Made by a program: the position numbers and the translations under genes
Assembly: GCA_964428015.1 (NCBI GenBank)
Contig: CAYRWR010000006.1
Location: 1-64,000, forward strand
Direction: 5' to 3'
DNA: 64,000 bases
From: CAYRWR01 sp964428015
GTDB lineage: Bacteria > Spirochaetota > Brevinematia > Brevinematales > CAYRWR01
Part shown: piece by piece, positions 53,172-60,181 of the stretch
Layout of the letters: each line of letters opens with the position of its first letter
Numbering within the stretch: the stretch's first letter is position 1
Notes under the pieces: model-generated
Told to the model about the DNA's origin: nothing
Database searches by the model: none
What the model saw: only the letters and a program-made list of their open reading frames with translations

Positions 53172-53797
53172 TGGACAATTACGAATCCATCCAGGATGAA
53201 CCTGTCATCGACCGCTTCTGGACGGTGCCCAATGTCATCTCGCTGGCCAGGCTGGCCATGGTCCCCGTCATCATCTGCACACTTTTTCAAAAGACGGGCA
53301 GGGGGGATTTGTGGTCCTTTTTCCTGATCGGCATAGCCTACTGGTCTGATTTCCTGGACGGCTTCATCGCGAGGCGCACCGGCCAGGTGAGCCGTTTCGG
53401 CAAGATCATCGACCCGGTGTGCGACAAGGTCATCACGGTAGCCCTGGCGGTCAGCCTGTTCATAATCGGCAAACTGCCCCTGTACTTCTTTTTGATCGTG
53501 CTCTTGCGGGATATCCTCATCTCCATCGGCTCCTGGGTAGCCATGCGTCAGTCGCATAAACTGCCACTGCCTCTCATCTGGGGCAAGCTGTCCACCTTTG
53601 TGTACGGTATCGTCATCGCGTTTTACCCCCTGTATCATTCTCCCATCCTGGATACCGCCCCGGCCTGGATACCCCCGGTGGTCAATGCCACCGTCCTGTA
53701 CGGTACCTGGCTGTCCAGCGCACTGATTGTACTGTCCTTTGTCATCTACACCATTTCCTATATCCAGAACGTCAGTTCACAAAAAAAATCCGCCTGA
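53171..53797 (+). CDS. CDP-alcohol phosphatidyltransferase (second PgsA-like)
   Basis: A 208-residue membrane enzyme with the full CDP-alcohol phosphatidyltransferase motif: DFLDGFIARRTGQVSRFG followed by DPVCDK. The opening WTVPNVISLARLAMVPVII is typical. It joins a CDP-linked lipid to an alcohol; the acceptor cannot be told from sequence. As pgsA is at 9566-10210, this one may use a different alcohol or supply a second pathway. It is co-translated with the S55 peptidase gene (TAATG). Confidence 0.85.
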   Translation: MDNYESIQDEPVIDRFWTVPNVISLARLAMVPVIICTLFQKTGRGDLWSFFLIGIAYWSDFLDGFIARRTGQVSRFGKIIDPVCDKVITVALAVSLFIIGKLPLYFFLIVLLRDILISIGSWVAMRQSHKLPLPLIWGKLSTFVYGIVIAFYPLYHSPILDTAPAWIPPVVNATVLYGTWLSSALIVLSFVIYTISYIQNVSSQKKSA

Positions 53798-53856
53798 ACC
53801 CCAACCCTTTGCGTATTTCCGGGTATAATTAATAAGCAAAACAGGACGGGAATCAC

Positions 53857-54402
53857 ATGAAACGGTACTGGGAACGCTGGAAGATCTTTCTCTCCGCCCG
53901 GAGCTCTACTGCCATCCGGGAAAAAGCCCTCCACTACATCTGGGAGCAATACCGGCGTCCCCTGGGGTGGTATATCCGCAGCCTGGATCATAGGACATCG
54001 GTGGATGACACCATCCAGGAAGTACTGCTCAGAGTATGGGAGCGCATGGAGGACTACGATCCGGCCTGGGCCTTTTCCACCTGGATCTATACCATCACCC
54101 GCAACCTGGTACGCAAGTCTCCCCGTCTGGAATGGCAGCCCCTGGACGAAAACATCCCGGATGAAAAACCGGATACAGCGGATATGGTCCAGCTCCGGGA
54201 CGACCTGGCCCGGACCCGCCGCTACCTGGACAGCCTGGAGGAAACGGATGCCAGGATCGCCTTTTTCCGGTTTTATGAGGGGCTGTCCTATCAGGACATA
54301 GCGGCTATACTGGAAATGCCGCCCGGTACGGTCAAATACCGGGTACACGCCATACGCAAGGGATTAAAAAAAAGCATGGGGGGCCATGATGAAAAGGGAT
54401 AG
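53857..54402 (+). CDS. ECF-family RNA polymerase sigma factor
   Basis: A 181-residue sigma70-family factor of the extracytoplasmic-function type. Region 2 is at about 15-85 (YRRPLGWYIRSL, DDTIQEVLLRVWERM, FSTWIYTITRNLVR). Region 4 is at about 118-172 (YLDSLEETDARIAFFRFYEG, LSYQDIAAILEMPPGTVKYR). Regions 1 and 3 are lacking, as in ECF factors. GGGAA precedes the ATG. Its 3' end overlaps the small membrane gene by 17 bp, the usual sigma/anti-sigma layout. Four tandem membrane-protein genes follow in the same operon and are its likely first targets (inference). Confidence 0.92.
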   Translation: MKRYWERWKIFLSARSSTAIREKALHYIWEQYRRPLGWYIRSLDHRTSVDDTIQEVLLRVWERMEDYDPAWAFSTWIYTITRNLVRKSPRLEWQPLDENIPDEKPDTADMVQLRDDLARTRRYLDSLEETDARIAFFRFYEGLSYQDIAAILEMPPGTVKYRVHAIRKGLKKSMGGHDEKG

Positions 54403-54694
54403 ATTATTAAAACAGGCCTGGGATCTAAAAATAGCGTCCGGTACCCCCGGGCCGGAGTGGGAAGCAGTCAGCGCGCGGCTGGTTCCCCGCAGGAGATCGA
54501 ATCGTACCGCTTGGCAAAACATCCTGGCCTATGCGGCAGTACTGGTTATGGCTGCAGGGCTGTTTATTACCGGACCGAGAGAGTCGGCTCTTTCCCGCGT
54601 GTGGGTCAAGGTACTTAGCCGGCCTCAGATACAGGGAGACTCGGCCCTATTGCGGAAATCGATACCCTATATGTTTAAAAGGAGGGAATTATGA
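54386..54694 (+). CDS. candidate anti-sigma factor, one-TM protein without zinc finger
   Basis: A 102-residue protein with a basic N-terminal cytoplasmic part (about 1-42), one TM helix (about 45-62) and a short external tail. It lacks the HxxxCxxC zinc motif of most ECF anti-sigma factors, so the assignment rests on position (overlapping the sigma gene) and topology. The start may be at either ATG of the pair at 54386/54389. Its end overlaps the first mini-channel gene by four bases. Confidence 0.55.
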   Translation: MMKRDRLLKQAWDLKIASGTPGPEWEAVSARLVPRRRSNRTAWQNILAYAAVLVMAAGLFITGPRESALSRVWVKVLSRPQIQGDSALLRKSIPYMFKRREL

Positions 54695-55155
54695 AAAAGT
54701 TGTACTGGATCTGGCTGATACTGGCCCTGGGGCTGATTACCGGGGGATGCTATCTGGCCTCCGGGGACCTGAGCATTTATGGGGATCTGGCAAGTTTTAT
54801 CCTGACCGTGGTCCTGGCCATTCTGCTGGGCTTCACATCCAACACCCCGGCTGAGATCGCGGGTTACTTCCGTCAATCCCGCCGGGACACCGAACTGGAT
54901 GCCGAACAGGCCCGCCGGGGAGTGGTATATTTCCGTTATATCCAACGTACCATCATTTTCTTGGGCATCCTGTGTACCTTTATTGGAATTGTGGCAATGC
55001 TTCGCTCACTCGGACCAAAAAATCCGGATATTTCCTGGGGTAAAGGGTTTGGCACCGCTATAATCACCACCCTGTACAGTCTGGTATTCAGCGTGGTCTT
55101 CACCCAGCCCTTTATCACCGCCCTGGAAAAGAAACTGGCTTCGGGCCGGGACTAG
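54691..55155 (+). CDS. mini MotA/ExbB-like membrane protein 1
   Basis: A 154-residue protein with four membrane helices (about 5-24, 30-50, 84-107, 118-141). SGDLSIYGDLASFILTVVL near the N terminus resembles the GG-LS-FID-PSLLIV start of MotA. The last helices (FIGIVAMLRSL; GTAIITTLYSLVFSVVFTQP with Pro140) resemble TM3-TM4 of the MotA/TolQ/ExbB channel. The cytoplasmic loop between helices 2 and 3 is only about 33 residues, against about 100 in MotA. First of four tandem paralogs after an ECF sigma operon. AAGGAGG precedes the ATG. Function unknown. Confidence 0.72.
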   Translation: MKKLYWIWLILALGLITGGCYLASGDLSIYGDLASFILTVVLAILLGFTSNTPAEIAGYFRQSRRDTELDAEQARRGVVYFRYIQRTIIFLGILCTFIGIVAMLRSLGPKNPDISWGKGFGTAIITTLYSLVFSVVFTQPFITALEKKLASGRD

Positions 55156-55164
55156 GGGGAGTAT

Positions 55165-55626
55165 ATGTTTAAAGGATTCTGGTTATGGATACTGCTGGCC
55201 CTGGGTATGCTGGGCGGGGCGTTTTACCTGGCAGCAGGTGAACTCTGGATATTCATAGACTTGGCCAGTTTTGCGGTGGCCATAGTCCTGGCGGTCCTCA
55301 TCAGCTTTACAGCCCATTCTCCCCGGGAGATCGCGGGCTACATCCGCCAGTCGAGAGATAGTATAGACCTGGACAAGACCCAGGCCAGCCGGGGGATCGT
55401 CTATTTCAGCTATCTTCAGGCCATAATTATTACTTTTGGGCTGATGTTTACGGTGATAGGCCAGGTGGCGATTCTGGGAAATCTGACCAACGATAGTTCG
55501 GTGTTCAAGGGATTTTCCACTTCTCTGATTACCAGCCTGTATAGCGTGATATTCAGCCTGGTGATCACTCAGCCATTTATCGGGGCGCTCAAAGCCAAAC
55601 TGGCCCGCGCCGGGGAGGCGGTATGA
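55165..55626 (+). CDS. mini MotA/ExbB-like membrane protein 2
   Basis: A 153-residue paralog of the previous protein, closest to it: AAGELWIFIDLASFAVAIVL, REIAGYIRQSRDSIDLD, RGIVYFSYLQ, then GFSTSLITSLYSVIFSLVIT with QPFIGALKAKLA. The FID element is nearer to MotA than in protein 1. Four helices and a short cytoplasmic loop. It starts nine bases after the previous stop, with GGGGGAG as ribosome-binding site, and its end overlaps the next start by four bases. Probably forms part of one hetero-oligomeric assembly with its siblings (inference). Confidence 0.72.
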   Translation: MFKGFWLWILLALGMLGGAFYLAAGELWIFIDLASFAVAIVLAVLISFTAHSPREIAGYIRQSRDSIDLDKTQASRGIVYFSYLQAIIITFGLMFTVIGQVAILGNLTNDSSVFKGFSTSLITSLYSVIFSLVITQPFIGALKAKLARAGEAV

Positions 55627-56102
55627 AGAAAAACTCCTGGATCATGCTGCTGGTGGTATTTGTACTGGTCGCTTCGGGCATGTTCCTAGCCTCGGGAGAT
55701 ATGAGTATTTACGGCGATCTATTGACCTTCGGCGTGGTGATCGTCCTGCCTGTCCTGCTGACCCGGGGCTTTCACCGCTTCCGGGATGTTCCCGGGTATT
55801 TCCGTACTGCACGGGAGACTACTGATCCCGGTGAGGACCAGGTACGTGTAGCGGCGGAATATTTCCGGCGCCTGGAGCTCCTGACCGTGGTATCTGGTAT
55901 CGCTATGCTGTTGGGCCAGTTGATATTCCTGATACGGCTGCTGGCGGAACGTCTGAATCCCGGACCCGATTTTTACAAAGGGGTGGGGATGGCCATGGGC
56001 TCGATACTGCTGTCCATAGTCTATACCTTCCTCCTGGTCATCTTTGTCACCCAGCCCCGAATCGCGGCCCTGGATAAAAAAATCGCGGGAGGAGGCCAAT
56101 GA
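55623..56102 (+). CDS. mini MotA/ExbB-like membrane protein 3
   Basis: A 159-residue paralog with four helices. LASGDMSIYGDLLTFGVVIVL at the start, PGYFRTARETTDPGEDQVR in the loop, EYFRRLELLTVVSGIAMLLG, then GVGMAMGSILLSIVYTFLLV followed by VTQPRIAALDKK. The conserved Thr pair of the last helix in protein 1 is replaced here (SILLSIVYT), so the copies are diverging. Overlaps both neighbours by four bases (translational coupling). Confidence 0.72.
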   Translation: MKKNSWIMLLVVFVLVASGMFLASGDMSIYGDLLTFGVVIVLPVLLTRGFHRFRDVPGYFRTARETTDPGEDQVRVAAEYFRRLELLTVVSGIAMLLGQLIFLIRLLAERLNPGPDFYKGVGMAMGSILLSIVYTFLLVIFVTQPRIAALDKKIAGGGQ

Positions 56103-56557
56103 AGCGTAATTCCTGGATAATGACCCTGTCCGTGACCCTCCTGGTGGTGGTAGGCATGTTCCTGGCCTCCGGTGACCTGTCCTACTACGGAGATGTGGCC
56201 AGCGCGGTCCTGGTGGTATTTTTGCCCTTAGTGGTCCTGTTCGCCGCCTACACCCCCCAGCAGATAGTTTCCCATTTCGGGGCCTGCCGGGAAAAAGAGA
56301 CAGATGAAGCCTCGGCCCGTGAAGCCCTGGTGTTCTTTGAAAATTACCGGCGGACTGTGCTGTTTTCCTTGCTCATCCCCTTGTTCATAGGGACGACCGC
56401 CATCCTGCGCTGGCAGTGGACGGACGACCCGGAACGCCTCTCCCATATCGGCAAAGGCCTGGGGACCATCATGCTGTCCGCGATCTATGGTACGGCTACT
56501 CTGGGTCTCATCATCCTGCCCCGCCTGTCGGCATTGAAGAAAAAACTGACGCAATAA
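56099..56557 (+). CDS. mini MotA/ExbB-like membrane protein 4
   Basis: The fourth tandem paralog, 152 residues: KRNSWIMTLSVTLLVVVGMF like protein 3, LASGDLSYYGDVASAVLVVF, loop REKETDEASAREALVFFENY, then LFIGTTAILRW and GKGLGTIMLSAIYGTATLGL with LPRLSALKKKL. Proteins 3 and 4 share the NSWIM opening and are the closer pair. A terminator lies right after the stop, ending the operon that begins at the sigma factor. Confidence 0.72.
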   Translation: MKRNSWIMTLSVTLLVVVGMFLASGDLSYYGDVASAVLVVFLPLVVLFAAYTPQQIVSHFGACREKETDEASAREALVFFENYRRTVLFSLLIPLFIGTTAILRWQWTDDPERLSHIGKGLGTIMLSAIYGTATLGLIILPRLSALKKKLTQ

Positions 56558-56567
56558 TGTCGCTATC

Positions 56568-56599
56568 AGCCCTTTCCCAAAGTGGAGAGGGCTTTTTTT
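56568..56599 (+). terminator. rho-independent terminator of the ECF sigma operon
   Basis: AGCCCTTTCC (56568-56577) pairs with GGAGAGGGCT (56584-56593, one G-T pair) and is followed by seven T residues. Confidence 0.85.
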
Positions 56600-56806
56600 A
56601 CGTTTATTTGGCTGGTATACGTCTCCCCCGGGTCGACCGCCAGGCCTCCCACTATGGTGCCCCCTCGGGCCTGAAGCCTTTCAGACCGGGCGTAGCTATA
56701 CACAGGATGATAGGTCTTACACTAAAGGTGAGCCTGAGGAGAGAGACGGCTGGTGATCTCAAGGCCGGGGATTAGGAAAGGGTACAGGACTTGGACTACG
56801 GAGTTT

Positions 56807-57397
56807 TTAAAGATGCTCGGGGAGATGCTCCAGGGCTTCACTGAGGCTGGAAAATCCCCCCAGGTAGGCTAGTGCCGTGGGATGCGGTGAGACATAGACC
56901 TCCGGGTGCTCCAGGATGGATAGATTGCGGGTAGGGGTGTAAAATAACAGCTCGGAATAAGCTTTGAAGGGCAGCGGAGCATGAGCGCGCCGGCCCACCG
57001 CGTCGATACGGTACCATTCCTTTCGGTCGGCATAGTATACCGCGTTCAGTCCATGGACAAACTGTATTGATTTCTGAACCAGGGTCTGGTAGCACAGACC
57101 GGCCGGTATACCCAGAGCCCGCAGCAGCGCCGCCAGCAGGTGGGCCTTGGCCATACACAGCCCATGCCCGTTGAGGAGGGTTTGAGAGGCGGTGACGGAG
57201 ATGACCTGTTTCTCAGCTATGTCCACAGAGTGTGCCACGTGGTCGCGTACCCAGAGGTAGCAGTTCTCTATAGATTCAGTTGTAGTCTTACCCCTGAGAG
57301 CCTGTGCTTTTTCCTGTATGGCCGGATGCGTAAAGTTTATAACAGCATCGGAGGCCAGGTAGGCCTCCGATAGGGGTTGTAAAAGTGTCAGGGTCAT
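56807..57397 (-). CDS. transglutaminase-like protein
   Basis: A 196-residue protein with the transglutaminase/papain-like core. The catalytic Cys is in LNGHGLCMAKAHLLAALLRA (about 81), the His in FVHGLNAVYYA (about 114) and the Asp in EWYRIDAVG (about 131), in the correct order. No signal peptide is seen, so it is probably cytoplasmic. Bacterial members act as proteases, amidases or ligases; the substrate is unknown. It overlaps the upstream FecR lipoprotein gene by four bases (co-translation), an odd pairing. Confidence 0.78.
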   Translation of the reverse strand: MTLTLLQPLSEAYLASDAVINFTHPAIQEKAQALRGKTTTESIENCYLWVRDHVAHSVDIAEKQVISVTASQTLLNGHGLCMAKAHLLAALLRALGIPAGLCYQTLVQKSIQFVHGLNAVYYADRKEWYRIDAVGRRAHAPLPFKAYSELLFYTPTRNLSILEHPEVYVSPHPTALAYLGGFSSLSEALEHLPEHL

Positions 57398-58050
57398 GGT
57401 TTAAGGGGGAACAGTCCGTTGGTCTGGGTCCAGTCTATCCTGTAATGGATAGCAGAGGCCAGATGTTCCATGTCCTCGTCAGAGTGATATTCCATCCCGG
57501 CATTGGTCAGGGTGACTTTTCCCGCTGGATCCTTGATAAAACGTACCGCGGCATGGTGAGACGCGATTAATTCTTTAGTAGATTGCCCCTGGTTGTCGCT
57601 GGTGTCAATGTCCCCGTTACAGGCGCAGATGTAGGTATTGGTGGGAGACAGTACATTTACCACAAAGGCTGTACCCCTCACCGCGGCGAAAGCGATATCG
57701 GTTTCGACTTTAAAAGTCTCTCCGCGGGCCTTTATATCAGCCAGGGCATAGCCTAGTTTTCCCTGTGTGATACGGATGGATTTCTGAAGTTTGTCCAGGT
57801 GAAGAATGACGTCAGATTCAGGAGAAATCACAATGATATTGCGTGTATTGAACAAAATCTCACAGGAGGAGTCTTTGCCTGTCACGATGCGGTCTCCATC
57901 ATGAATTTTATCGTCAGGCTGCATCTGTTTACCATTTATTTCAATGGATCCAATAGTGAGGTAGAAAGTAGGAGCTTGGTTGACAGGGTCAGGTTTAGCG
58001 CAGCCGGATAAAATAAACAGTAGAACTATTGCTGAAAGAATAGTTTTCAT
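57394..58050 (-). CDS. FecR-domain lipoprotein, short form
   Basis: A 218-residue lipoprotein with lipobox LSGC (Cys about 17) and a FecR domain (about 30-135: GDRIVTGKDSSCEILF, SPESDVILHLDKLQKS, AAVRGTAFVVNV), followed by a small tail. It is related to the FecR domain of the lipoprotein at 2981-4105 (compare IVTGKDSSCEI and IKTGKDSSVDI) but lacks its Lys-rich repeats. No FecI or TM anchor is nearby. It has a strong promoter and lies below a cluster of palindromes, so it is probably regulated. GGGAGG precedes the ATG. Confidence 0.8.
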   Translation of the reverse strand: MKTILSAIVLLFILSGCAKPDPVNQAPTFYLTIGSIEINGKQMQPDDKIHDGDRIVTGKDSSCEILFNTRNIIVISPESDVILHLDKLQKSIRITQGKLGYALADIKARGETFKVETDIAFAAVRGTAFVVNVLSPTNTYICACNGDIDTSDNQGQSTKELIASHHAAVRFIKDPAGKVTLTNAGMEYHSDEDMEHLASAIHYRIDWTQTNGLFPLKP

Positions 58051-58074
58051 AAGAGCCTCCCTTTTATTGTTAAT

Positions 58075-58103
58075 ATTGTAGACTTGTATCCTGTTCCAGT
58101 CAA
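58075..58103 (-). promoter_or_regulatory. sigma70-type promoter of the FecR/transglutaminase pair
   Basis: Minus-strand TTGACT (58103-58098) and TACAAT (58080-58075), spacer 17 bp, just before GGGAGG and the ATG at 58050. Confidence 0.75.
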
Positions 58104-58133
58104 TAAAAGGGCCTTAACATATTGGATAGAAAA

Positions 58134-58186
58134 AAGTACACAAAACACCTGTGTACTTAAGAAACAGTTGTGTAATATATACACAA
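58134..58186. promoter_or_regulatory. paired TGTGTA/TACACA palindromes
   Basis: Two dyads. AAGTACACA-N7-TGTGTACTT is at 58134-58158, and TTGTGTA-N5-TACACAA is at 58168-58186. Their centres are 31 bp apart, about three turns of the helix. They lie upstream of the FecR promoter, as expected for activator sites, but could also control a rightward transcript. A third, different palindrome, GTTGCAT-N5-ATGCAAC, is at 58260-58278. Confidence 0.6.
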
Positions 58187-58301
58187 AAAGAAGCCCCCAG
58201 GGATGTTATTTAACTCTATATCAGGTATGCAAATAAAAATAAATGAATGTGGCACGATTGTTGCATTATATATGCAACGTGATCTTATTTTGGGGGATTA
58301 T

Positions 58302-58326
58302 AGCCTGGATTTATTCCAGGCTTTTT
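58302..58326 (+). terminator. orphan rightward terminator
   Basis: AGCCTGGA (58302-58309) pairs with TCCAGGCT (58315-58322) and is followed by TTTTTC. No rightward gene precedes it, so it may end a small RNA starting between about 58100 and 58250. Confidence 0.6.
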
Positions 58327-58337
58327 CTTTGGACTGC

Positions 58338-58547
58338 TCAGTCCGAAAAATTCAGGATAGTCATCAGATCAGACAGGCTGATATTATTGAAATCTTTTTT
58401 CTGAAGAGCTTTTAAGCCTTCTACTATGATCAGGGAATAATATTGTTCTTTACGGAGAATTTTATATTGTTTGGAATAGAGGGTATTGATCAATTTACTG
58501 ATTTTATTATTCTGGTCGAAAAAATGTATAGTCTTTTTGCTTTCCAT
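58338..58547 (-). CDS. small hypothetical protein
   Basis: A 69-residue basic protein, helical throughout (KLINTLYSKQYKILRKEQYY, LKALQKKDF), not recognised. There is no clear ribosome-binding site before the ATG, so the gene is only tentative. It would follow the 50-residue gene at 58586 in the same direction, after a 38 bp gap, so it may be its operon partner. No Cys or TM segment. Confidence 0.35.
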   Translation of the reverse strand: MESKKTIHFFDQNNKISKLINTLYSKQYKILRKEQYYSLIIVEGLKALQKKDFNNISLSDLMTILNFSD

Positions 58548-58585
58548 GCTGTCAGATTGAAAACTTTACAGAGGGTCTCCCCAGG

Positions 58586-58738
58586 TCAGGAACGGACAAA
58601 TGCCAGCAATTCCTGATTAAACAAGGGGGTGATCTTTTTCACTTCTTCGTCGGTATCGTATTTGCTTACTTCCTGCGCGTCCAGCTCCATATCACAATAC
58701 TCACCATCGAAATATACCACTCGATATAGTTTTGTCAT
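58586..58738 (-). CDS. small hypothetical protein with strong ribosome-binding site
   Basis: A 50-residue acidic protein: KLYRVVYFDGEYCDMELDAQ then a helix EEVKKITPLFNQELLAFV. The first half looks like two or three beta-strands with one Cys. The start at 58738 is preferred over a longer form because AAGGAGG lies seven bases upstream, a strong signal for so small a gene. Unknown family; possibly a regulator, since a perfect 20-bp palindrome lies about 90 bp upstream. Confidence 0.6.
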   Translation of the reverse strand: MTKLYRVVYFDGEYCDMELDAQEVSKYDTDEEVKKITPLFNQELLAFVRS

Positions 58739-58827
58739 CTCTCCTCCTTCCACCCGACATAGTGTACTTTTTTTTCTATTATTTGTCAATAATTAAAGTA
58801 AAATATTTCTCTAAAAATATACTAAAT

Positions 58828-58847
58828 ATTGAGAAATATTTCTCAAT
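58828..58847. promoter_or_regulatory. perfect 20-bp palindrome
   Basis: ATTGAGAAATATTTCTCAAT is its own reverse complement. A partial copy (AATATTTCTC) starts at 58802. It lies between the small leftward gene and the glmU-like promoter and looks like an operator. Confidence 0.65.
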
Positions 58848-58918
58848 TCTAATTCCTTGATCTTAATATAATTATCGGGATTAATCAATAACTGATAAGT
58901 GTTAGGTGTGCTGTTGTC

Positions 58919-58947
58919 TTGCCATTTTTAGCCCTTTCTGGTAAAAT
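58919..58947 (+). promoter_or_regulatory. sigma70-type promoter of the alternative glmU operon
   Basis: TTGCCA (58919-58924) and TAAAAT (58942-58947), spacer 17 bp, about 28 bp before the TTG start at 58975. Confidence 0.68.
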
Positions 58948-58974
58948 TATTATCTGAAATAGAGGGGGAATAGA

Positions 58975-60180
58975 TTGTCAGTTTTGCTGATTGAGACAAA
59001 ACATTATCAGGATTTAAATCCGGTTACTATTACCCGGTTTTCCTGGGAGATAACAGTGGGCTGTTTTTCCAGTCTGGAAAGATTGGAACATTTTTTTCCG
59101 AAGATAAAAGTGTACAGCGGGAGATTTACGGAACCAGCTTACACCCATCTGGTTGAATATCTGGGCGATAAAGTATATCAGCCGGAAGACCAGGTTAATC
59201 TTCTTATCAATGCGCAGTATATTCCGGCAGACAGAATCAATCTGGATATGGACACTATGGCTCTGGACCAGGAGGGTAGGCTTCTCTGCCTCAGAACGGA
59301 AGCAGTAGATGCGGAAGTCATTGGTGCTTTTTGCGCCATGGATACCAGCCTCCTTTCTAAAAAATTTAAAAAGGTTATCTTTGATTCCGGAGTATACCTG
59401 GCTGGTTTAGGGGATCTGGTGGCTGTTCATCCACAAGCTCTCAGCCAGGATGCCAGACTGCTGGTAGCCAAGGGTGATTTTATCAGCCCCTCTCAGGATC
59501 TGTTTATAGCAAAAACCGCGCAGATAGACCAGTATGTCAGCCTCAATCCCGGGCAGGGCCCCGTAGTGATAGACTCTGATGCCCATATACGACCGTTTTC
59601 CATTATTGACGGCCCCGCCTATATCGGAAAAAAAAGTTTAATTGATAGCGCCAAGATCCGCAGTCATACTACTATAAGGGACTATTGCCGTATCGGCGGA
59701 GAGGTAGAGGCCAGCATCATCGAGAGTTATACCAATAAACATCACGAAGGCTTTATCGGACATTCCTATCTGGGTTCCTGGGTAAATATCGGTGCCATTG
59801 CCACAACCAGCGACCTCAAGAATAATTACTCCCAGGTAAGACTTCAGGTGGAGGACCGCACCATTCCCACCGGACAAATAAAAGTTGGTTCCATCATCTG
59901 TGATTACAGCCGTGTAGGGATCGGCATGATGCTGAATACCGGTACTGTGATCGCACCAGGAGTGAACTTATTTCAGCAATACCGGGCCCTGCCGCCTTAT
60001 CTGGCACCTTTCCAGTGGGGACTAGATGACAGATATGATATCGAACGATTTTTAGCCGATTTGGCTGTTATCATGCAGCGCAGGAATATTCTGCTCAGTG
60101 AAGCACAGAAAAAATTCCTGGAAGGCTGGTACCAGAAAAATATCTCTGTTACCAAAAATAAGACTAAGAAGAAGGCTTGA
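58975..60180 (+). CDS. alternative GlmU-like sugar nucleotidyltransferase/acyltransferase
   Basis: A 401-residue protein of the alternative bacterial GlmU group (known from Bacteroidetes, Leptospira and others). The N-terminal region (about 1-180) has PVTITRFSWEITVGCFSSLE, the group's T-TR---E---G start. The second half (about 190-370) is a left-handed beta-helix acyltransferase with hexapeptide repeats (IDSDAHIRPFSIIDGPAYIG, IGGEVEASIIESYTNK) and HEGFIGHSYLGSWVNIGA. Expected to make UDP-N-acetylglucosamine. Starts with TTG, supported by AGAGGGGGAA. PlsC follows two bases later. Confidence 0.78.
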   Translation: MSVLLIETKHYQDLNPVTITRFSWEITVGCFSSLERLEHFFPKIKVYSGRFTEPAYTHLVEYLGDKVYQPEDQVNLLINAQYIPADRINLDMDTMALDQEGRLLCLRTEAVDAEVIGAFCAMDTSLLSKKFKKVIFDSGVYLAGLGDLVAVHPQALSQDARLLVAKGDFISPSQDLFIAKTAQIDQYVSLNPGQGPVVIDSDAHIRPFSIIDGPAYIGKKSLIDSAKIRSHTTIRDYCRIGGEVEASIIESYTNKHHEGFIGHSYLGSWVNIGAIATTSDLKNNYSQVRLQVEDRTIPTGQIKVGSIICDYSRVGIGMMLNTGTVIAPGVNLFQQYRALPPYLAPFQWGLDDRYDIERFLADLAVIMQRRNILLSEAQKKFLEGWYQKNISVTKNKTKKKA

Positions 60181-60181
60181 T

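Noticed and set aside
53048..53638. Antisense frame of 196 codons over the end of the S55 gene and the phosphatidyltransferase gene
   Set aside because: Overlaps two secure genes; the product is rich in Asp, Gln and Gly and resembles nothing.
53796..53829. ECF-type autoregulatory promoter before the sigma gene
   Set aside because: A GAACC and a CGTA are present but their spacing (about 11 bp) does not fit known ECF promoters; a lone TATAAT at 53824-53829 has no good -35 box.
58134..58186. Possible DnaA boxes (TTATNCACA) at the TGTGTA sites
   Set aside because: The best match differs from the consensus, no dnaA/dnaN is near, and the symmetry fits a dimeric regulator better.
58203..58415. Rightward frame of 70 codons in the palindrome region
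   Set aside because: It runs through the orphan terminator and opposite the small gene at 58338-58547; no ribosome-binding site.
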